Notes: generated from the sequence alone by a model not told the origin. DNA of 44,069 nucleotides from Clostridiales bacterium (GCA_017649745.1 JAGCGE010000143.1:1-44069); one strand, 5' to 3'. Counted from the first letter of the stretch, positions 33,563 through 42,853 are shown. Translations and numbers: made by a program.

Positions 33563-34090
33563 ATGCGATTAGAAACAGAGAGACTTATCCTTCGTGAGAT
33601 GACTATAAATGATCTTGATGCGCTTAAAAAGGTTCTAACTGACAGCGAGATCATGAAGCATTATCCGTATGCTTTCGACGATGAGAAAGTGAAACAATGG
33701 ATCGACAGGAATGTTGAGAGATACAAGACTTTCGGCTTTGGTCTGTGGGCTGTATGCCTTAAGGAAACAGGCGAGATGATAGGTGACTGCGGACTTACGA
33801 TGCAGATGATCGGTGACACGATCAAGCCGGAGATCGGCTATCACATAAGGCGTGATCAACAGCGTAAAGGTTATGCGGGTGAAGCAGCTCGCGCAGTACG
33901 TGACTGGACCTTCAAGAACCTTCCGTTCAACGAGATATATTCATACATGAAATATACCAACGAACCTTCGGCTAAAACGGCAATGTCATACGGCTGCGAC
34001 TTTGTCCGCGAGTTCGAAGATGAGGTAAACGAGAAGACGAGAGTTTATAAGATCACAAGAGACAAATGGAAAAAGGAGATGTCCGTCTGA
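33563..34090 (+). CDS. GNAT-family acetyltransferase, RimJ/RimL type
   Basis: This 175-residue protein has the RimJ/RimL layout: LETERLILREMTIND at the start, GDCGLTMQM, EIGYHIRRDQQRKGYAGEAA with the acetyl-CoA loop QRKGYA, and NEPSAKTAMSYGCDF. Members acetylate protein N-termini or small amines. GTG 33545 and ATG 33548 are in frame, but ATG 33563, behind GGTGAG, matches the family start. The stop codon lies in the loop of the terminator at 34073-34100. Confidence 0.85.
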   Translation: MRLETERLILREMTINDLDALKKVLTDSEIMKHYPYAFDDEKVKQWIDRNVERYKTFGFGLWAVCLKETGEMIGDCGLTMQMIGDTIKPEIGYHIRRDQQRKGYAGEAARAVRDWTFKNLPFNEIYSYMKYTNEPSAKTAMSYGCDFVREFEDEVNEKTRVYKITRDKWKKEMSV

Positions 34091-34105
34091 ACATCTCCTT
34101 CTTTT
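34073..34105. terminator. Bidirectional terminator between GNAT and glnA
   Basis: AAGGAGATGT (34073-34082) pairs with ACATCTCCTT (34091-34100). CTTTTT follows on the plus strand, and on the minus strand the A tract before it gives a TTTTT. The plus-strand stop codon TGA is the last part of the loop. It serves both converging genes. Confidence 0.9.
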
Positions 34106-34107
34106 TA

Positions 34108-35532
34108 TCAATAATATTTTGCGAACTCTGCCGGGTGAGGGATCCTCATTATCTCTTCGTTGTCCTTGCGTAATCTCTTGATGAGCTGCTCCAGAAGTTT
34201 CTCCGGGAAGACTCCTCCTGCCGTTAAGTAGTCGTGATCTTTTTCGAGCTCGTCCAGTGCTTCTGAGAGGCTTGTCGGAAGACCTGTGATCTTCTTTTTC
34301 TCTTCGCCTGACAGATCGAAAAGATTGAAGTCGTACGGACCCCATCCTTTCTCGTGTGGATCGATCTGATTCTTTATGCCGTCGAGACCTGCCATGAGGA
34401 TTGCTGCATAAGCATAATAAGGATTGCATGTAGCATCCGGATTACGAAGTTCGAATCTCTTCGCGTCAGGTGTTTTCGCATAAGCGGGGATCCTTATAAC
34501 TGCGCTTCGGTTAGCCATGGCATATCCGATCGTGACAGGTGCTTCGAATCCGGGAACGAGTCTCTTGTAGGAGTTGGTCGATGGATTGGTGATGGCGCAA
34601 AGCGATCTCGCATGAGTTAAAAGACCGCCGATGAACCACATTGCTTTCTTACTTAATTGAGCATAGTTATCAGGATCGTAGAAGATCGGTTTTCCGTCTT
34701 TTCGAAGGAGCATATGAACGTGCATTCCGTTGCCTGCTTCACCTGCGAGAGGCTTAGGCATCAGAGTAGCCGTTCTGCCGTCCATGAGGGCCTCGTTCTT
34801 GATAACGTACTTGGCAGCCATGGTGTCGTCAGCGAGCTTCAGCATGTCACCAAGCTCGACCTCTATCTCCATCTGACCGCATCCGCCTACTTCAGGGTGG
34901 TGATACTTGACCTCGATGCCGAAATCTTCCATAGCTAGGCACATGTTGTTTCTAAGATCGTTACATACATCATAAGGAAGGCTCGTGTGATAGCCCTTAC
35001 CGTGAGCGATCTGATAGCCGTTGTTGTTATACTCGGAATTAGATGCCCAGTGCGCCTGATTGGCGTGGACAGTTGCAGATACATTCTGCGATGACGTGTC
35101 GAAAGAAACGCTGTCGAAGATGTAGAATTCGTATTCAGGACCAATGATCATCTGGTCTGCGATGTCGAGCTCCTTCATGTACTCGAGTGCTCTGATGGCG
35201 ACATTACGCGGATACTGATCGAATGGCTTGTTCTCAGGTACACAGATGACCTTAACGTCACCGATCATGGAGAGGGTAGGGACGTCAGCATATCTGTCGA
35301 TAACGGCTGAATCCAAAACAGGAACGAATACCATATCGCTGTTCTCTACAGGAGCATATCCGTAGTTAGATCCGTCGAAGCCGATTCCCTGTGTCATTGT
35401 CTTCTCAGAAAGTCTTTTAGCAGGGATACTCAGGTGTCTCCATTGACCTTCGATATCAGTCAACTTAAAGTCTACAAACTCGATGTTGTTTTCTTCGATC
35501 ATCCTAAGAACGTCCTGAAGCGTCTTACCCAT
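34108..35532 (-). CDS. glnA: Glutamine synthetase, type I
   Basis: GlnA condenses ammonia and glutamate with ATP. The 474-residue length is that of the longer, GSI-beta-like form. Seen are GFDGSNYGYAPVENSD, the metal-binding GPEYEF (E133, E135), HHPEVGG (E214), GQMEIE (E222), NGMHVH (H271), the flap GFEAPV (E330), and NRSAVIRIP. At the place of the adenylylated tyrosine (NLYDLP) it has NLFDLS, F405, so it cannot be adenylylated there. GGAGG precedes the start codon. There is no glnR next to it; a palindrome overlaps its promoter. Confidence 0.95.
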   Translation of the reverse strand: MGKTLQDVLRMIEENNIEFVDFKLTDIEGQWRHLSIPAKRLSEKTMTQGIGFDGSNYGYAPVENSDMVFVPVLDSAVIDRYADVPTLSMIGDVKVICVPENKPFDQYPRNVAIRALEYMKELDIADQMIIGPEYEFYIFDSVSFDTSSQNVSATVHANQAHWASNSEYNNNGYQIAHGKGYHTSLPYDVCNDLRNNMCLAMEDFGIEVKYHHPEVGGCGQMEIEVELGDMLKLADDTMAAKYVIKNEALMDGRTATLMPKPLAGEAGNGMHVHMLLRKDGKPIFYDPDNYAQLSKKAMWFIGGLLTHARSLCAITNPSTNSYKRLVPGFEAPVTIGYAMANRSAVIRIPAYAKTPDAKRFELRNPDATCNPYYAYAAILMAGLDGIKNQIDPHEKGWGPYDFNLFDLSGEEKKKITGLPTSLSEALDELEKDHDYLTAGGVFPEKLLEQLIKRLRKDNEEIMRIPHPAEFAKYY

Positions 35533-35562
35533 GGCTTATTTCCTCCACATCAAATAGTTTTT

Positions 35563-35595
35563 ATCTGTATATCAGATTTTACTATAATATGGCAA
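35563..35595 (-). promoter_or_regulatory. glnA promoter with palindrome over the -10
   Basis: On the minus strand, TTGCCA (35590-35595), an 18-base spacer and TATACA (35566-35571). ATCTG-ATATA-CAGAT (35563-35577) is a palindrome over the -10, a possible operator. It does not match the GlnR/TnrA site. Confidence 0.55.
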
Positions 35596-35646
35596 AAAGC
35601 GAAACGGATAAGACGCTTCAGAATGTTTGTTTATAGAGATCCTTTT

Positions 35647-36822
35647 TTATTTCATTGATCGATAAATATTGGTGCAGTCCTCTTCGCTAAGTGTAACGAA
35701 TCCGGAGATGCTTCCTGTTCTGCCGTCACCGTAGCAGAGAGTCTTAACGAGAACAGGGATATCATCTTCTTTACCGCCGAGCTGTTCAAGTGTTGACGGC
35801 ATTCCAATGGAGATGAGGAAATCCTGGAATTTCTGGATACCCTCGAGAGCTGTCTTCTCCGGATCATTAGCATCCAAAGTGCAATCCCATACTCTTACAG
35901 CTGCCTGTGCGAAACGGTCAACGTCATGCTTAAGTACATATCTGAAAACAGCCGGCATTGTTACTGCAAGTCCTGCGCCGTGTGCGCAGTCATAGAGAGC
36001 TGAGAGCTCATGCTCGATATTATGGCTGTTCCAGTCCTGTGATCTTCCTACACCGCATGAGTTATTGTGAGCCATCATTCCTGCCCACATGATATTAGCT
36101 CTTGCTTCGTAATCCTTAGGATCCTTGATTACCTTAGGAGCTTCGTTCTTCATCGTGATGAGGAGTGCTTCGATAAGTCTGTCTGTTACTTCGACATCCT
36201 TTGTATTAGTAAGATATCTCTCATAAAGATGAGCCATGATATCTGTAACTCCGCATGCTGTCTGATAAGGAGGAAGTGTAGTTGTGAGCTCAGGGTTAAG
36301 GATACTGAACTTAGGTCTGATACCTTCTCCGCCTGCACCTCTCTTGTACATTCCTTCTTCCTTTGTGATTACGGAATCACCGGATCCTTCGCTTCCTGCG
36401 GCAGCGATCGTGAGAACTGTTCCAATAGGAAGAGCTTTTGTGATCGGCTTACCCATATAGAAGTCCCAGAAATCACCGTCATATATAACGCCTGCTGCGA
36501 TAGCCTTAGCTGAGTCGATGGAGCTTCCGCCTCCAACTGCGAGAACGAAGTCTACACCGTTTGCTCTACAAAGATCGATGCCTTCATATACAAGTCCGCT
36601 TCTCGGATTAGGCTTAACGCCGCCGAGTTCAACATAAGGGATACCTTCTTTATCAAGAGATGCCTTTACTCTGTCGAGAAGACCTGAACGAACTACGCTT
36701 CCTCCGCCGTAGTGGATGAGGACCTTACTTCCGCCGAACTCCTTAACGAGCGCGCCTGCCTGAGATTCTGTTCCCTTACCGAATACGAATTTAGTTGGTG
36801 AGTAAAAAGTGAAATTATCCAT
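35647..36822 (-). CDS. Iron-containing alcohol dehydrogenase (butanol dehydrogenase type)
   Basis: This 391-residue group III alcohol dehydrogenase reduces aldehydes or ketones with NAD(P)H. The N-terminal MDNFTFYSPTKFVFGKG and GGGSVVRSGL start the cofactor domain, and AVGGGSSIDSAKAIA is the nucleotide-binding signature. Metal ligands lie in TDIMAHLYERYL and in HNIEHELSALYDCAHGAGLA (His residues). It resembles NADPH-dependent BDH-like enzymes. It is the last gene of the epimerase-SDR-dehydrogenase operon; the SDR gene ends 15 bases before its start. Confidence 0.92.
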   Translation of the reverse strand: MDNFTFYSPTKFVFGKGTESQAGALVKEFGGSKVLIHYGGGSVVRSGLLDRVKASLDKEGIPYVELGGVKPNPRSGLVYEGIDLCRANGVDFVLAVGGGSSIDSAKAIAAGVIYDGDFWDFYMGKPITKALPIGTVLTIAAAGSEGSGDSVITKEEGMYKRGAGGEGIRPKFSILNPELTTTLPPYQTACGVTDIMAHLYERYLTNTKDVEVTDRLIEALLITMKNEAPKVIKDPKDYEARANIMWAGMMAHNNSCGVGRSQDWNSHNIEHELSALYDCAHGAGLAVTMPAVFRYVLKHDVDRFAQAAVRVWDCTLDANDPEKTALEGIQKFQDFLISIGMPSTLEQLGGKEDDIPVLVKTLCYGDGRTGSISGFVTLSEEDCTNIYRSMK

Positions 36823-36837
36823 AATGTCTCCTTAAGA

Positions 36838-37572
36838 TCAGATAGATGATTCAAGTTTTGTAAGTGCCTGCTCAAGATCCATTCCTGCGAATTCCTGAGC
36901 TCTTATGATCTGGCCGTTTACCTTGCTGCTCGTGAAAGCTCCAAGGACTACTCCAGGGATCGCGCTCTCCGGAGCATTAGGTGCATTAGGTCCGCCAAGA
37001 TCTGTTCTGCACCAGCCCGGATCAGTGAGATTCAATGTGATATCTGTACCGATGAGCTTGCTAGCCATATCTTTAGTAATCTTGTCGAGAGCTGCCTTAG
37101 CTGCAGAATAACCTGCCTGCTCTGGCTCTTTGTCGATACCGCTAGTTGTATTGACGATTCTTCCGAACCCCTTTTCGACCATGCGTGGGAGGAAGTGATA
37201 GCAGATCATCGCCGGAGCGATGGTGTTAATGTTGAAGCTTACCGTGTAATCCTCCGGAGGCGTAAGGTAATAGTCGGAGCGGTAAGCTATCTGCAATCCT
37301 GCGTTATTGAGGATCACGTCAACATCAACATCAAGTTTGTCTATCTCTTCAAGCATCTTCTGCACGGAGGCGATATCATTAAGATCAGCCTGGACGTGGT
37401 GACAGGAAATGCCGAATCCGCTAAGTTCTTCTTCGAGCGCTTTTGTGTGCTCGATATTTCTGCTGTGAAGGATGAGATTGCATCCTTGCTGTGCCATAAA
37501 TCGGCTCGCAAGACGGCCGATACCTCTTGATGCGCCCGTGATAAGGACCCATCTTCCTTTAAGTTCTGTCAT
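36838..37572 (-). CDS. Short-chain dehydrogenase/reductase
   Basis: This 244-residue SDR uses NAD(P)H. The cofactor motif TGASRGIG (12-19), with Ser-Arg typical of NADP users, NNAG (89-92), and the catalytic S144, Y155 and K159 (YSAAK) are all present. The frame is open further upstream, but start 37572 gives the normal N-terminus MTELKGRWVLITG and has GAGGT in front; it also overlaps the stop of the epimerase gene by four bases. The substrate is unknown. The frame and spacing suggest coupling with its neighbours. Confidence 0.9.
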   Translation of the reverse strand: MTELKGRWVLITGASRGIGRLASRFMAQQGCNLILHSRNIEHTKALEEELSGFGISCHHVQADLNDIASVQKMLEEIDKLDVDVDVILNNAGLQIAYRSDYYLTPPEDYTVSFNINTIAPAMICYHFLPRMVEKGFGRIVNTTSGIDKEPEQAGYSAAKAALDKITKDMASKLIGTDITLNLTDPGWCRTDLGGPNAPNAPESAIPGVVLGAFTSSKVNGQIIRAQEFAGMDLEQALTKLESSI

Positions 37573-38600
37573 AAGGTAACCTCGTTCTTTGCTTTTTCGA
37601 GTGCGGCGATGACCTTGTCGCACCATGTGTCGAATTCAGGATCTTCTACCTGGCATTCAGGATGAGACAATACATAATCAAGAGCAATCTTAACACCCCT
37701 GTCAAAATGAACTGTCGCATTCATCTCAGGAACAGCTCTCTTTATCTTGCTGTTATCGAAAATAACTGAAACCGACTTGTCGCCTGTAAGACTTCCTTCA
37801 AAATCGAAGCCGTATTTGTCTCCGCAAGCAGACAGGAAATCAGACGATACGTGTACAGCCTTAAGTTCTTTTCCAAGAGTATCAGCGATCGTCTTATAGA
37901 TCTGGTTCCATGATAATGTCTCGTCGGATGTGATGTGGAAAGCTTCTCCGATCGCGTGAGGATTACCCATAAGACCTGTGTATCCTACAGCGAAATCAGC
38001 ATTCCATGTAACAGTCCAAAGTGATGTTCCGTCTCCCTGGATTATGACCGGCTTACCGTCGATGATCCTCTTGATGACCTGCCAGAAACCCTTCTTACCG
38101 TGAACTCCTAATGGTACATTTCTCTCATCGTATGTGTGACTAGGGCGAACGATAGTGATAGGAAAGCCCTCTTCACGATATTTTTTCATAAGGAATTCTT
38201 CGCACTTGATCTTATTACGTGAGTATTCCCAGTGCGGATTAGAAAGTGTAGTGCCTTCGGTAATCACACAGCTCGCGGCCGGCTTGTGATAAGCCGACGC
38301 GGAGCTAATGTAGATATATTGGTTTGTCTTCCCCTTGAAAAGCCTGTAATCGCGCTCAACCTGATCGACTGTAAATCCGATGAATTCACAAACTGCATCG
38401 AACTTCAGATCACCGATCTTCGAGAGCACGTCCCCTTCGTTATTTATATCAGCTCTGATGAGCTTAACATTGGATGGGATAACGTCTGTTCTGTTACCTC
38501 TGTTCAGTACATAGACTTCCCAAAGAGGATCTTGTGAAAGTTTTTTAACGATAGCAGTACTGATCGTTCCCGTTCCGCCGATGAACAATGCTTTTTTCAT
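37569..38600 (-). CDS. NAD-dependent epimerase/dehydratase family protein
   Basis: This 343-residue extended SDR has GGTGTIS (8-14) at the start, RGNRTDV for the cofactor adenine ribose, SSASAY and the catalytic YSRNK, plus VRPSHTYD as the substrate part. The reaction may be epimerisation, dehydration or reduction of a sugar nucleotide or similar compound. The frame is open upstream to 38687, but ATG 38600 is preferred because AGAGGGGA precedes it and the family starts here. It is the first gene of the minus operon, divergent from the AraC-type gene. Confidence 0.85.
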   Translation of the reverse strand: MKKALFIGGTGTISTAIVKKLSQDPLWEVYVLNRGNRTDVIPSNVKLIRADINNEGDVLSKIGDLKFDAVCEFIGFTVDQVERDYRLFKGKTNQYIYISSASAYHKPAASCVITEGTTLSNPHWEYSRNKIKCEEFLMKKYREEGFPITIVRPSHTYDERNVPLGVHGKKGFWQVIKRIIDGKPVIIQGDGTSLWTVTWNADFAVGYTGLMGNPHAIGEAFHITSDETLSWNQIYKTIADTLGKELKAVHVSSDFLSACGDKYGFDFEGSLTGDKSVSVIFDNSKIKRAVPEMNATVHFDRGVKIALDYVLSHPECQVEDPEFDTWCDKVIAALEKAKNEVTL

Positions 38601-38637
38601 ATGCGCACGTCCCCTCTCGAATTTACTTGTAATATAT

Positions 38638-38696
38638 ATTTTAAATTGATAAGATTCCTCTTGAAAACAGGTGATGTTTTTTATCATTTTTTGTCA
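38638..38696 (-). promoter_or_regulatory. Divergent region with tandem repeats and epimerase promoter
   Basis: On the minus strand a weak promoter TTTTCA-18-TAAAAT (38662-38667 and 38638-38643) drives the epimerase operon. Immediately upstream of its -35, TTTTTTATCA and TTTTTTGTCA (38677-38686, 38687-38696) form two 10-base direct repeats, one helical turn apart. This arrangement is common for AraC-family activators. The AraC gene starts at 38712. Confidence 0.5.
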
Positions 38697-38711
38697 TGAG
38701 GTTTAAGTGCA

Positions 38712-39590
38712 ATGGATGTAAGAGAATACGAGTACTTTTCCTTCCGTAACTCCAGATCTATCAACGTCGCATCGCCTGTTGAGGACAGGACATTTCCGGC
38801 TCACAGACACTCTTACGGCGAGATAGTACTGGTAGGCGAGGGAGAGAAAAATATCTTCAAGATCAACGACAAAATGTACTCTCTTACCAAGGGCGACGTC
38901 ATCATGGTATGGCCTATGGAACTTCATGAAATAGTTGACGCCGACCGCTCCAGTTCCGTGATAATACAGTACAGTAACGCCTTTGCGGATTCGCTGTTTG
39001 ACTTCAAGAGGATCACGAATCTATACCACGATCTGCACCTCATCTGCGTCAATGCGCACCCTGACCTTGCCGATAAGTTGGCGTCAAAAATTAATAAAAT
39101 GAAGGAAATAATGTTTTCCGACGTTAGCAACCGCGAGATGCGATGTGCCATGCACCTCATGGAATTCATGCTGATCCTTGAAGATCATCACGAGGAAATG
39201 GCTCAGGATATCTCCAACGACGGCGGCACTAAGATCGCTGAGAATACGCTTTACAGCATCATTTCCGTCATGGACTATATCAAGGGTAATCTTGCAGCTG
39301 ATGACCTTTCCCAGAATGCGATGGCTGAGATGGCCGGAATCAGCAAGGACTATTTCTCCCGTGTTTTCAAGGATGTGACCGGACAGAATTATATCAAGTG
39401 GCTTAACGCGATCCGTGTCGAAAAAGCGATCTCGCTTTTCCCGGAATCTTGTCTGTCACTAACGGAGATCGCGATGCTTTCAGGCTTTAAGAGTATCCCT
39501 AGCTTTAACCGTGTTTTCGCGGAGTACAAGGGAATTCCGCCTTCAAGATACCGTAAGATCTACACTGATTCTTTGAGCAGTTCGATGTAA
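38712..39590 (+). CDS. AraC-family transcriptional regulator with cupin domain
   Basis: This 292-residue regulator has an N-terminal cupin-like effector domain (about 15-100; FPAHRHSYGEIVLV, KGDVIMVWPMELHEI) and two helix-turn-helix units at about 195-290 (NAMAEMAGISKDYFSRVF and LTEIAMLSGFKSIPSFNRVF, then the conserved GIPPSRYRK). GAGGT precedes ATG 38712. It is divergent from the epimerase-SDR-alcohol dehydrogenase operon and probably controls it. Its last 31 bases overlap the end of the LysR gene on the other strand. Confidence 0.92.
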   Translation: MDVREYEYFSFRNSRSINVASPVEDRTFPAHRHSYGEIVLVGEGEKNIFKINDKMYSLTKGDVIMVWPMELHEIVDADRSSSVIIQYSNAFADSLFDFKRITNLYHDLHLICVNAHPDLADKLASKINKMKEIMFSDVSNREMRCAMHLMEFMLILEDHHEEMAQDISNDGGTKIAENTLYSIISVMDYIKGNLAADDLSQNAMAEMAGISKDYFSRVFKDVTGQNYIKWLNAIRVEKAISLFPESCLSLTEIAMLSGFKSIPSFNRVFAEYKGIPPSRYRKIYTDSLSSSM

Positions 39591-40456
39591 CTACTTGTAA
39601 GCTGTGAAGGATGGATCGAATTCGGAAGTATGTATCCGATCTGCATGAAGTCGTTGATATCGAGCGGTTTGGCGATAATGTTCGGACCGTTAAGTTCCTC
39701 GCTTATGACACCACTGCAGATAGTGTATCCGTCAAGACCGATAAGCATATTAAAGAGCGTCGCACGGTCGCATACCACGAGTTCCTTATCACAGTCCATG
39801 GTACTTAATATCTCTTCCGAAAAATAGAACGAGTTGTGGCTGCCCTGCTCATATGAAAGTCTCGGATAATCTTTAAGGTCATCGAGCTTTATCTTTTTCT
39901 TTCTCGCGAGGGGACTGTTCTTACCGATGAACACATGAGGCTTCGCCTTAAATAGCGGAACGAATGACAGGTTGTTGTCCCTTAAAGTTTTCTTTATAAC
40001 TGTCTCATTAAAACTGTTCAGATAAAGGATACCGATCTCACTTCTTAAGTGAGCGACGTCTTCAATGATCTCGTAAGTCTGTGTCTCTCTCATATGGAAC
40101 TCATACTTGTTGCCGCCGTATTCTCTCAGTAACTTAACGAATGCATCAACTGCGAAAGAATAGTGCTGCGAAGAAACGCAGAAACGAAGCTTACCTGTTC
40201 CTTTGCCCGCATATCTTTCTTCGATCAGGTTCGCCTGCTCGAGGACCTGTCTTGCATATCCCAGAAACTCATCTCCTTCCGGCGTCAGTTCCATACCTTT
40301 GTTGGATCTCAGGAAGATGGTGATCCCATATTCGTTTTCTAATTCGTGTATGGCTGCTGTTAGACTCGGCTGTGCTATAAAGAGTCTTTTCGATGCCTCC
40401 GTGATATTAAGTGTCTCGGCTACGGTTATCACATATCTTAATTGTTTTAGTGTCAT
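39560..40456 (-). CDS. LysR-family transcriptional regulator, likely of metE
   Basis: This 298-residue LysR-type regulator has the usual N-terminal winged helix (about 1-60; MTLKQLRYVITVAETLNITEASKRL cannot be quoted in full, the core is AQPSLTAAIHELENEYG) and a periplasmic-binding-like effector domain from about 90. It is divergent from metE-metF, 152 bases away, and a LysR box lies between. It would fill the role of MetR or its streptococcal counterparts in methionine control. GAGGG precedes its start. Confidence 0.9.
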   Translation of the reverse strand: MTLKQLRYVITVAETLNITEASKRLFIAQPSLTAAIHELENEYGITIFLRSNKGMELTPEGDEFLGYARQVLEQANLIEERYAGKGTGKLRFCVSSQHYSFAVDAFVKLLREYGGNKYEFHMRETQTYEIIEDVAHLRSEIGILYLNSFNETVIKKTLRDNNLSFVPLFKAKPHVFIGKNSPLARKKKIKLDDLKDYPRLSYEQGSHNSFYFSEEILSTMDCDKELVVCDRATLFNMLIGLDGYTICSGVISEELNGPNIIAKPLDINDFMQIGYILPNSIHPSQLTSSYIELLKESV

Positions 40457-40502
40457 TTAGGGGTCCCTCACTATATAGATGTCATTGCAATAATACCATG
40501 CG

Positions 40503-40571
40503 CCATAGATTTTATCTATGGTCAACACGACCTTTTATGTATTTCACATACTAGGTTGATGGGTTTATACT
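40503..40571 (+). promoter_or_regulatory. LysR box and metE promoter
   Basis: CCATAGAT-TTT-ATCTATGG (40503-40521) is a perfect 8-bp inverted repeat that contains the LysR-family T-N11-A. TTCACA (40543-40548), 17 bases and TATACT (40566-40571) form a near-consensus promoter. The box centre is about 66 bases before the predicted transcription start, the usual LysR recognition position. A second ATAGAT lies at 40474-40480. No T-box or SAM riboswitch was seen in the 152 bases. Confidence 0.8.
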
Positions 40572-40608
40572 TCGAAATCATAAAAACGACCAAGTGAGGA
40601 CAATTAGC

Positions 40609-42852
40609 ATGAAGACATCAGTAATAGGCTTTCCGAGGATCGGAGAGAAAAGAGAATTAAAATTTGCTTCCGAGAAATTCTTCAAGGGAGAGATCAATGA
40701 AGCAGAACTTCAGAATGAAGCAGCAGCACTTCGTAAGAAGCACATACTCTTACAGAAGGATGCAGGCATCGATTTTATTCCGTCTAACGACTTCTCATTC
40801 TACGACGGACTTCTCGATACAGCATTCCTGCTCGGTATCATTCCGGAAAGATATAAGAAGCTCGGTCTTTCCGACCTTCAGACATATTTCGCGATGGCTA
40901 GAGGATATCAGGGTGAGAAGGGCGACGTTAAGGCTCTTGCAATGAAGAAGTGGTTCAACACGAACTATCACTACATCGTTCCTGAAGTTGAGGATTCAAC
41001 TAAGATCGCACTTTCCGGCAATAAGCCTGTTTTCGAATATGAGGAAGCAAAGGGATTCGGCGTTGATACAAAGCCGGTTATCGCAGGTGCTTATACACTT
41101 CTTTCCCTCTGCCGTTTCACAGGTTCTAAGACAAAGGCTGACGTTAAGGATGATGTAGTTAAGGCATATAAGGAACTCATCGCTGCACTTAAGAACAGCG
41201 GCGCAGAATGGATCCAGTTCGATGAGCCTTCTATCGTTAAAGATCTCGACGCTGGTGAGATCGAATTCTTCAAGTCCATCTATAGTGAGATATTGAAGGA
41301 TGCAGGAGTTAAGATCTTGCTCCAGACATATTTCGGCGACGTAAGAGATATCTATGAGACGATCATCGATCTTCCGTTCGCAGGTATCGGTCTTGACTTT
41401 ATCGAAGGCAAGCAGACAGTAGCACTTGTAGATAAGTTTGGTTTCCCATCAGATAAGATCTTGTTCGCTGGTCTCGTTAACGGTAAGAACATCTGGAAGA
41501 ACAACTACACAAAGACACTTGAGGCAGTTGATGCTCTTAAGGCAAAGGGAATCAACGTAGTTCTTTCCACATCATGCTCACTTCTTCATGTTCCTTATAC
41601 TCTCAGATTTGAAGAGAAGCTTGATGAGAAGTATAAGAAGCACTTTGCTTTCGCTGAAGAGAAGCTCGTTGAGCTTAAGGAGATCGCTGGTGATCCTGAG
41701 GCAGTTAAGAAGAACGCTGAACTCTTTTCGAGCAAGAGAGACTGCGAAGATCCAAAGGTTACAGAGAGACTTTCCAAGGTTACTGACGCAGACTACACAA
41801 GACTTCCGGCAAGAGCTGAAAGACAGCAGCTCCAGAAGGGTGAGCTCAAGCTTCCTTTGTTCCCTACGACAACTATCGGAAGCTTCCCTCAGACAGCAGA
41901 CGTAAAGAAGAACCGTTCCGCATTCAAGAAGGGTGAGATCTCTGAAGCTGAATATAAGGAATTCAATAAGGCTAAGATCGAGAGGATCATCAAGTGGCAG
42001 GAAGAGATCGGTCTTGATGTTCTCGTTCACGGTGAGTACGAGCGTAACGACATGGTCGAGTATTTCGGTGAGTCTTTGGGCGGATTCCTCTTCACACAGT
42101 TCGCATGGGTTCAGTCATATGGTACAAGATGCGTTAAGCCACCGTTCATCTGGGGTGATGTAAGCCGCGTTAAGCCAATGACAGTCGAGTGGTCAACATA
42201 TGCTCAGTCTCTTACAGATAAGCCTGTTAAGGGAATGCTCACAGGACCTGTTACTATCCTTAACTGGTCATTCCCACGTGAAGATATATCCATCAAGGAG
42301 TCTATCCTTCAGATCGCTCTTGCTATAAGAGATGAGGTCCTCGACCTTGAGAAGAACGGCATCAAGATCATCCAGATCGACGAGGCTGCATTAAGAGAGA
42401 AGCTCCCGCTCAGAAGATCTGACTGGAACAGCGAGTATCTTGACTTCGCTATCCCTGCATTCAGACTCGTTCATAGCGGTGTAAAGCCTGACACTCAGAT
42501 CCACACTCATATGTGCTACAGCGAGTTCACAGACATCATTCCTGCTATCGATAACATGGATGCTGATGTTATTACTTTCGAGGCATCAAGATCTGATCTT
42601 CTTATCCTTGATTCACTTAAGGAGAATAACTTCGAGACAGAAGTTGGCCCTGGTGTATATGATATCCATTCACCACGTGTTCCTTCTGTTGATGAGATCA
42701 CTTTGGCTCTCTCGAAAATGAGAGAGAAGATCGACGATCAGAAGCTCTGGGTAAATCCTGACTGCGGTCTTAAGACAAGAGGCGAAGAAGAGACAAAGGC
42801 TAGTCTCATCAATCTTGTTGAGGCTGCTCGCCTGATAAGAAATAAGGTATGA
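40609..42852 (+). CDS. metE: Cobalamin-independent methionine synthase
   Basis: MetE transfers the methyl of 5-methyltetrahydrofolate (polyglutamate) to homocysteine, using zinc. The 747-residue length is standard. Seen are [13 protein letters not shown] at the start, TTIGSFPQT in the middle of the second barrel, HTHMCYSEF with zinc-binding His and Cys, and NPDCGLKTR with the last zinc Cys near the end. GTG 40594 is in frame, but ATG 40609 behind GTGAGGAC matches the family. metF starts two bases after the stop, making a methyl-donor and methyl-transfer pair. Confidence 0.95.
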   Translation: MKTSVIGFPRIGEKRELKFASEKFFKGEINEAELQNEAAALRKKHILLQKDAGIDFIPSNDFSFYDGLLDTAFLLGIIPERYKKLGLSDLQTYFAMARGYQGEKGDVKALAMKKWFNTNYHYIVPEVEDSTKIALSGNKPVFEYEEAKGFGVDTKPVIAGAYTLLSLCRFTGSKTKADVKDDVVKAYKELIAALKNSGAEWIQFDEPSIVKDLDAGEIEFFKSIYSEILKDAGVKILLQTYFGDVRDIYETIIDLPFAGIGLDFIEGKQTVALVDKFGFPSDKILFAGLVNGKNIWKNNYTKTLEAVDALKAKGINVVLSTSCSLLHVPYTLRFEEKLDEKYKKHFAFAEEKLVELKEIAGDPEAVKKNAELFSSKRDCEDPKVTERLSKVTDADYTRLPARAERQQLQKGELKLPLFPTTTIGSFPQTADVKKNRSAFKKGEISEAEYKEFNKAKIERIIKWQEEIGLDVLVHGEYERNDMVEYFGESLGGFLFTQFAWVQSYGTRCVKPPFIWGDVSRVKPMTVEWSTYAQSLTDKPVKGMLTGPVTILNWSFPREDISIKESILQIALAIRDEVLDLEKNGIKIIQIDEAALREKLPLRRSDWNSEYLDFAIPAFRLVHSGVKPDTQIHTHMCYSEFTDIIPAIDNMDADVITFEASRSDLLILDSLKENNFETEVGPGVYDIHSPRVPSVDEITLALSKMREKIDDQKLWVNPDCGLKTRGEEETKASLINLVEAARLIRNKV

Positions 42853-42853
42853 C

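Noticed and set aside
35563..35600. GlnR/TnrA box at glnA
   Set aside because: The TGTNA-N7-TNACA spacing is not met anywhere in the promoter region.
38601..38687. Longer N-terminus of the epimerase-family protein
   Set aside because: The 29 extra codons lie over the predicted promoter; the Rossmann start is at 38600 behind AGAGGGGA.
40457..40608. SAM riboswitch or T-box before metE
   Set aside because: No T-box AGGGTGG-type sequence, no S-box core and no terminator; the LysR box explains the region better.
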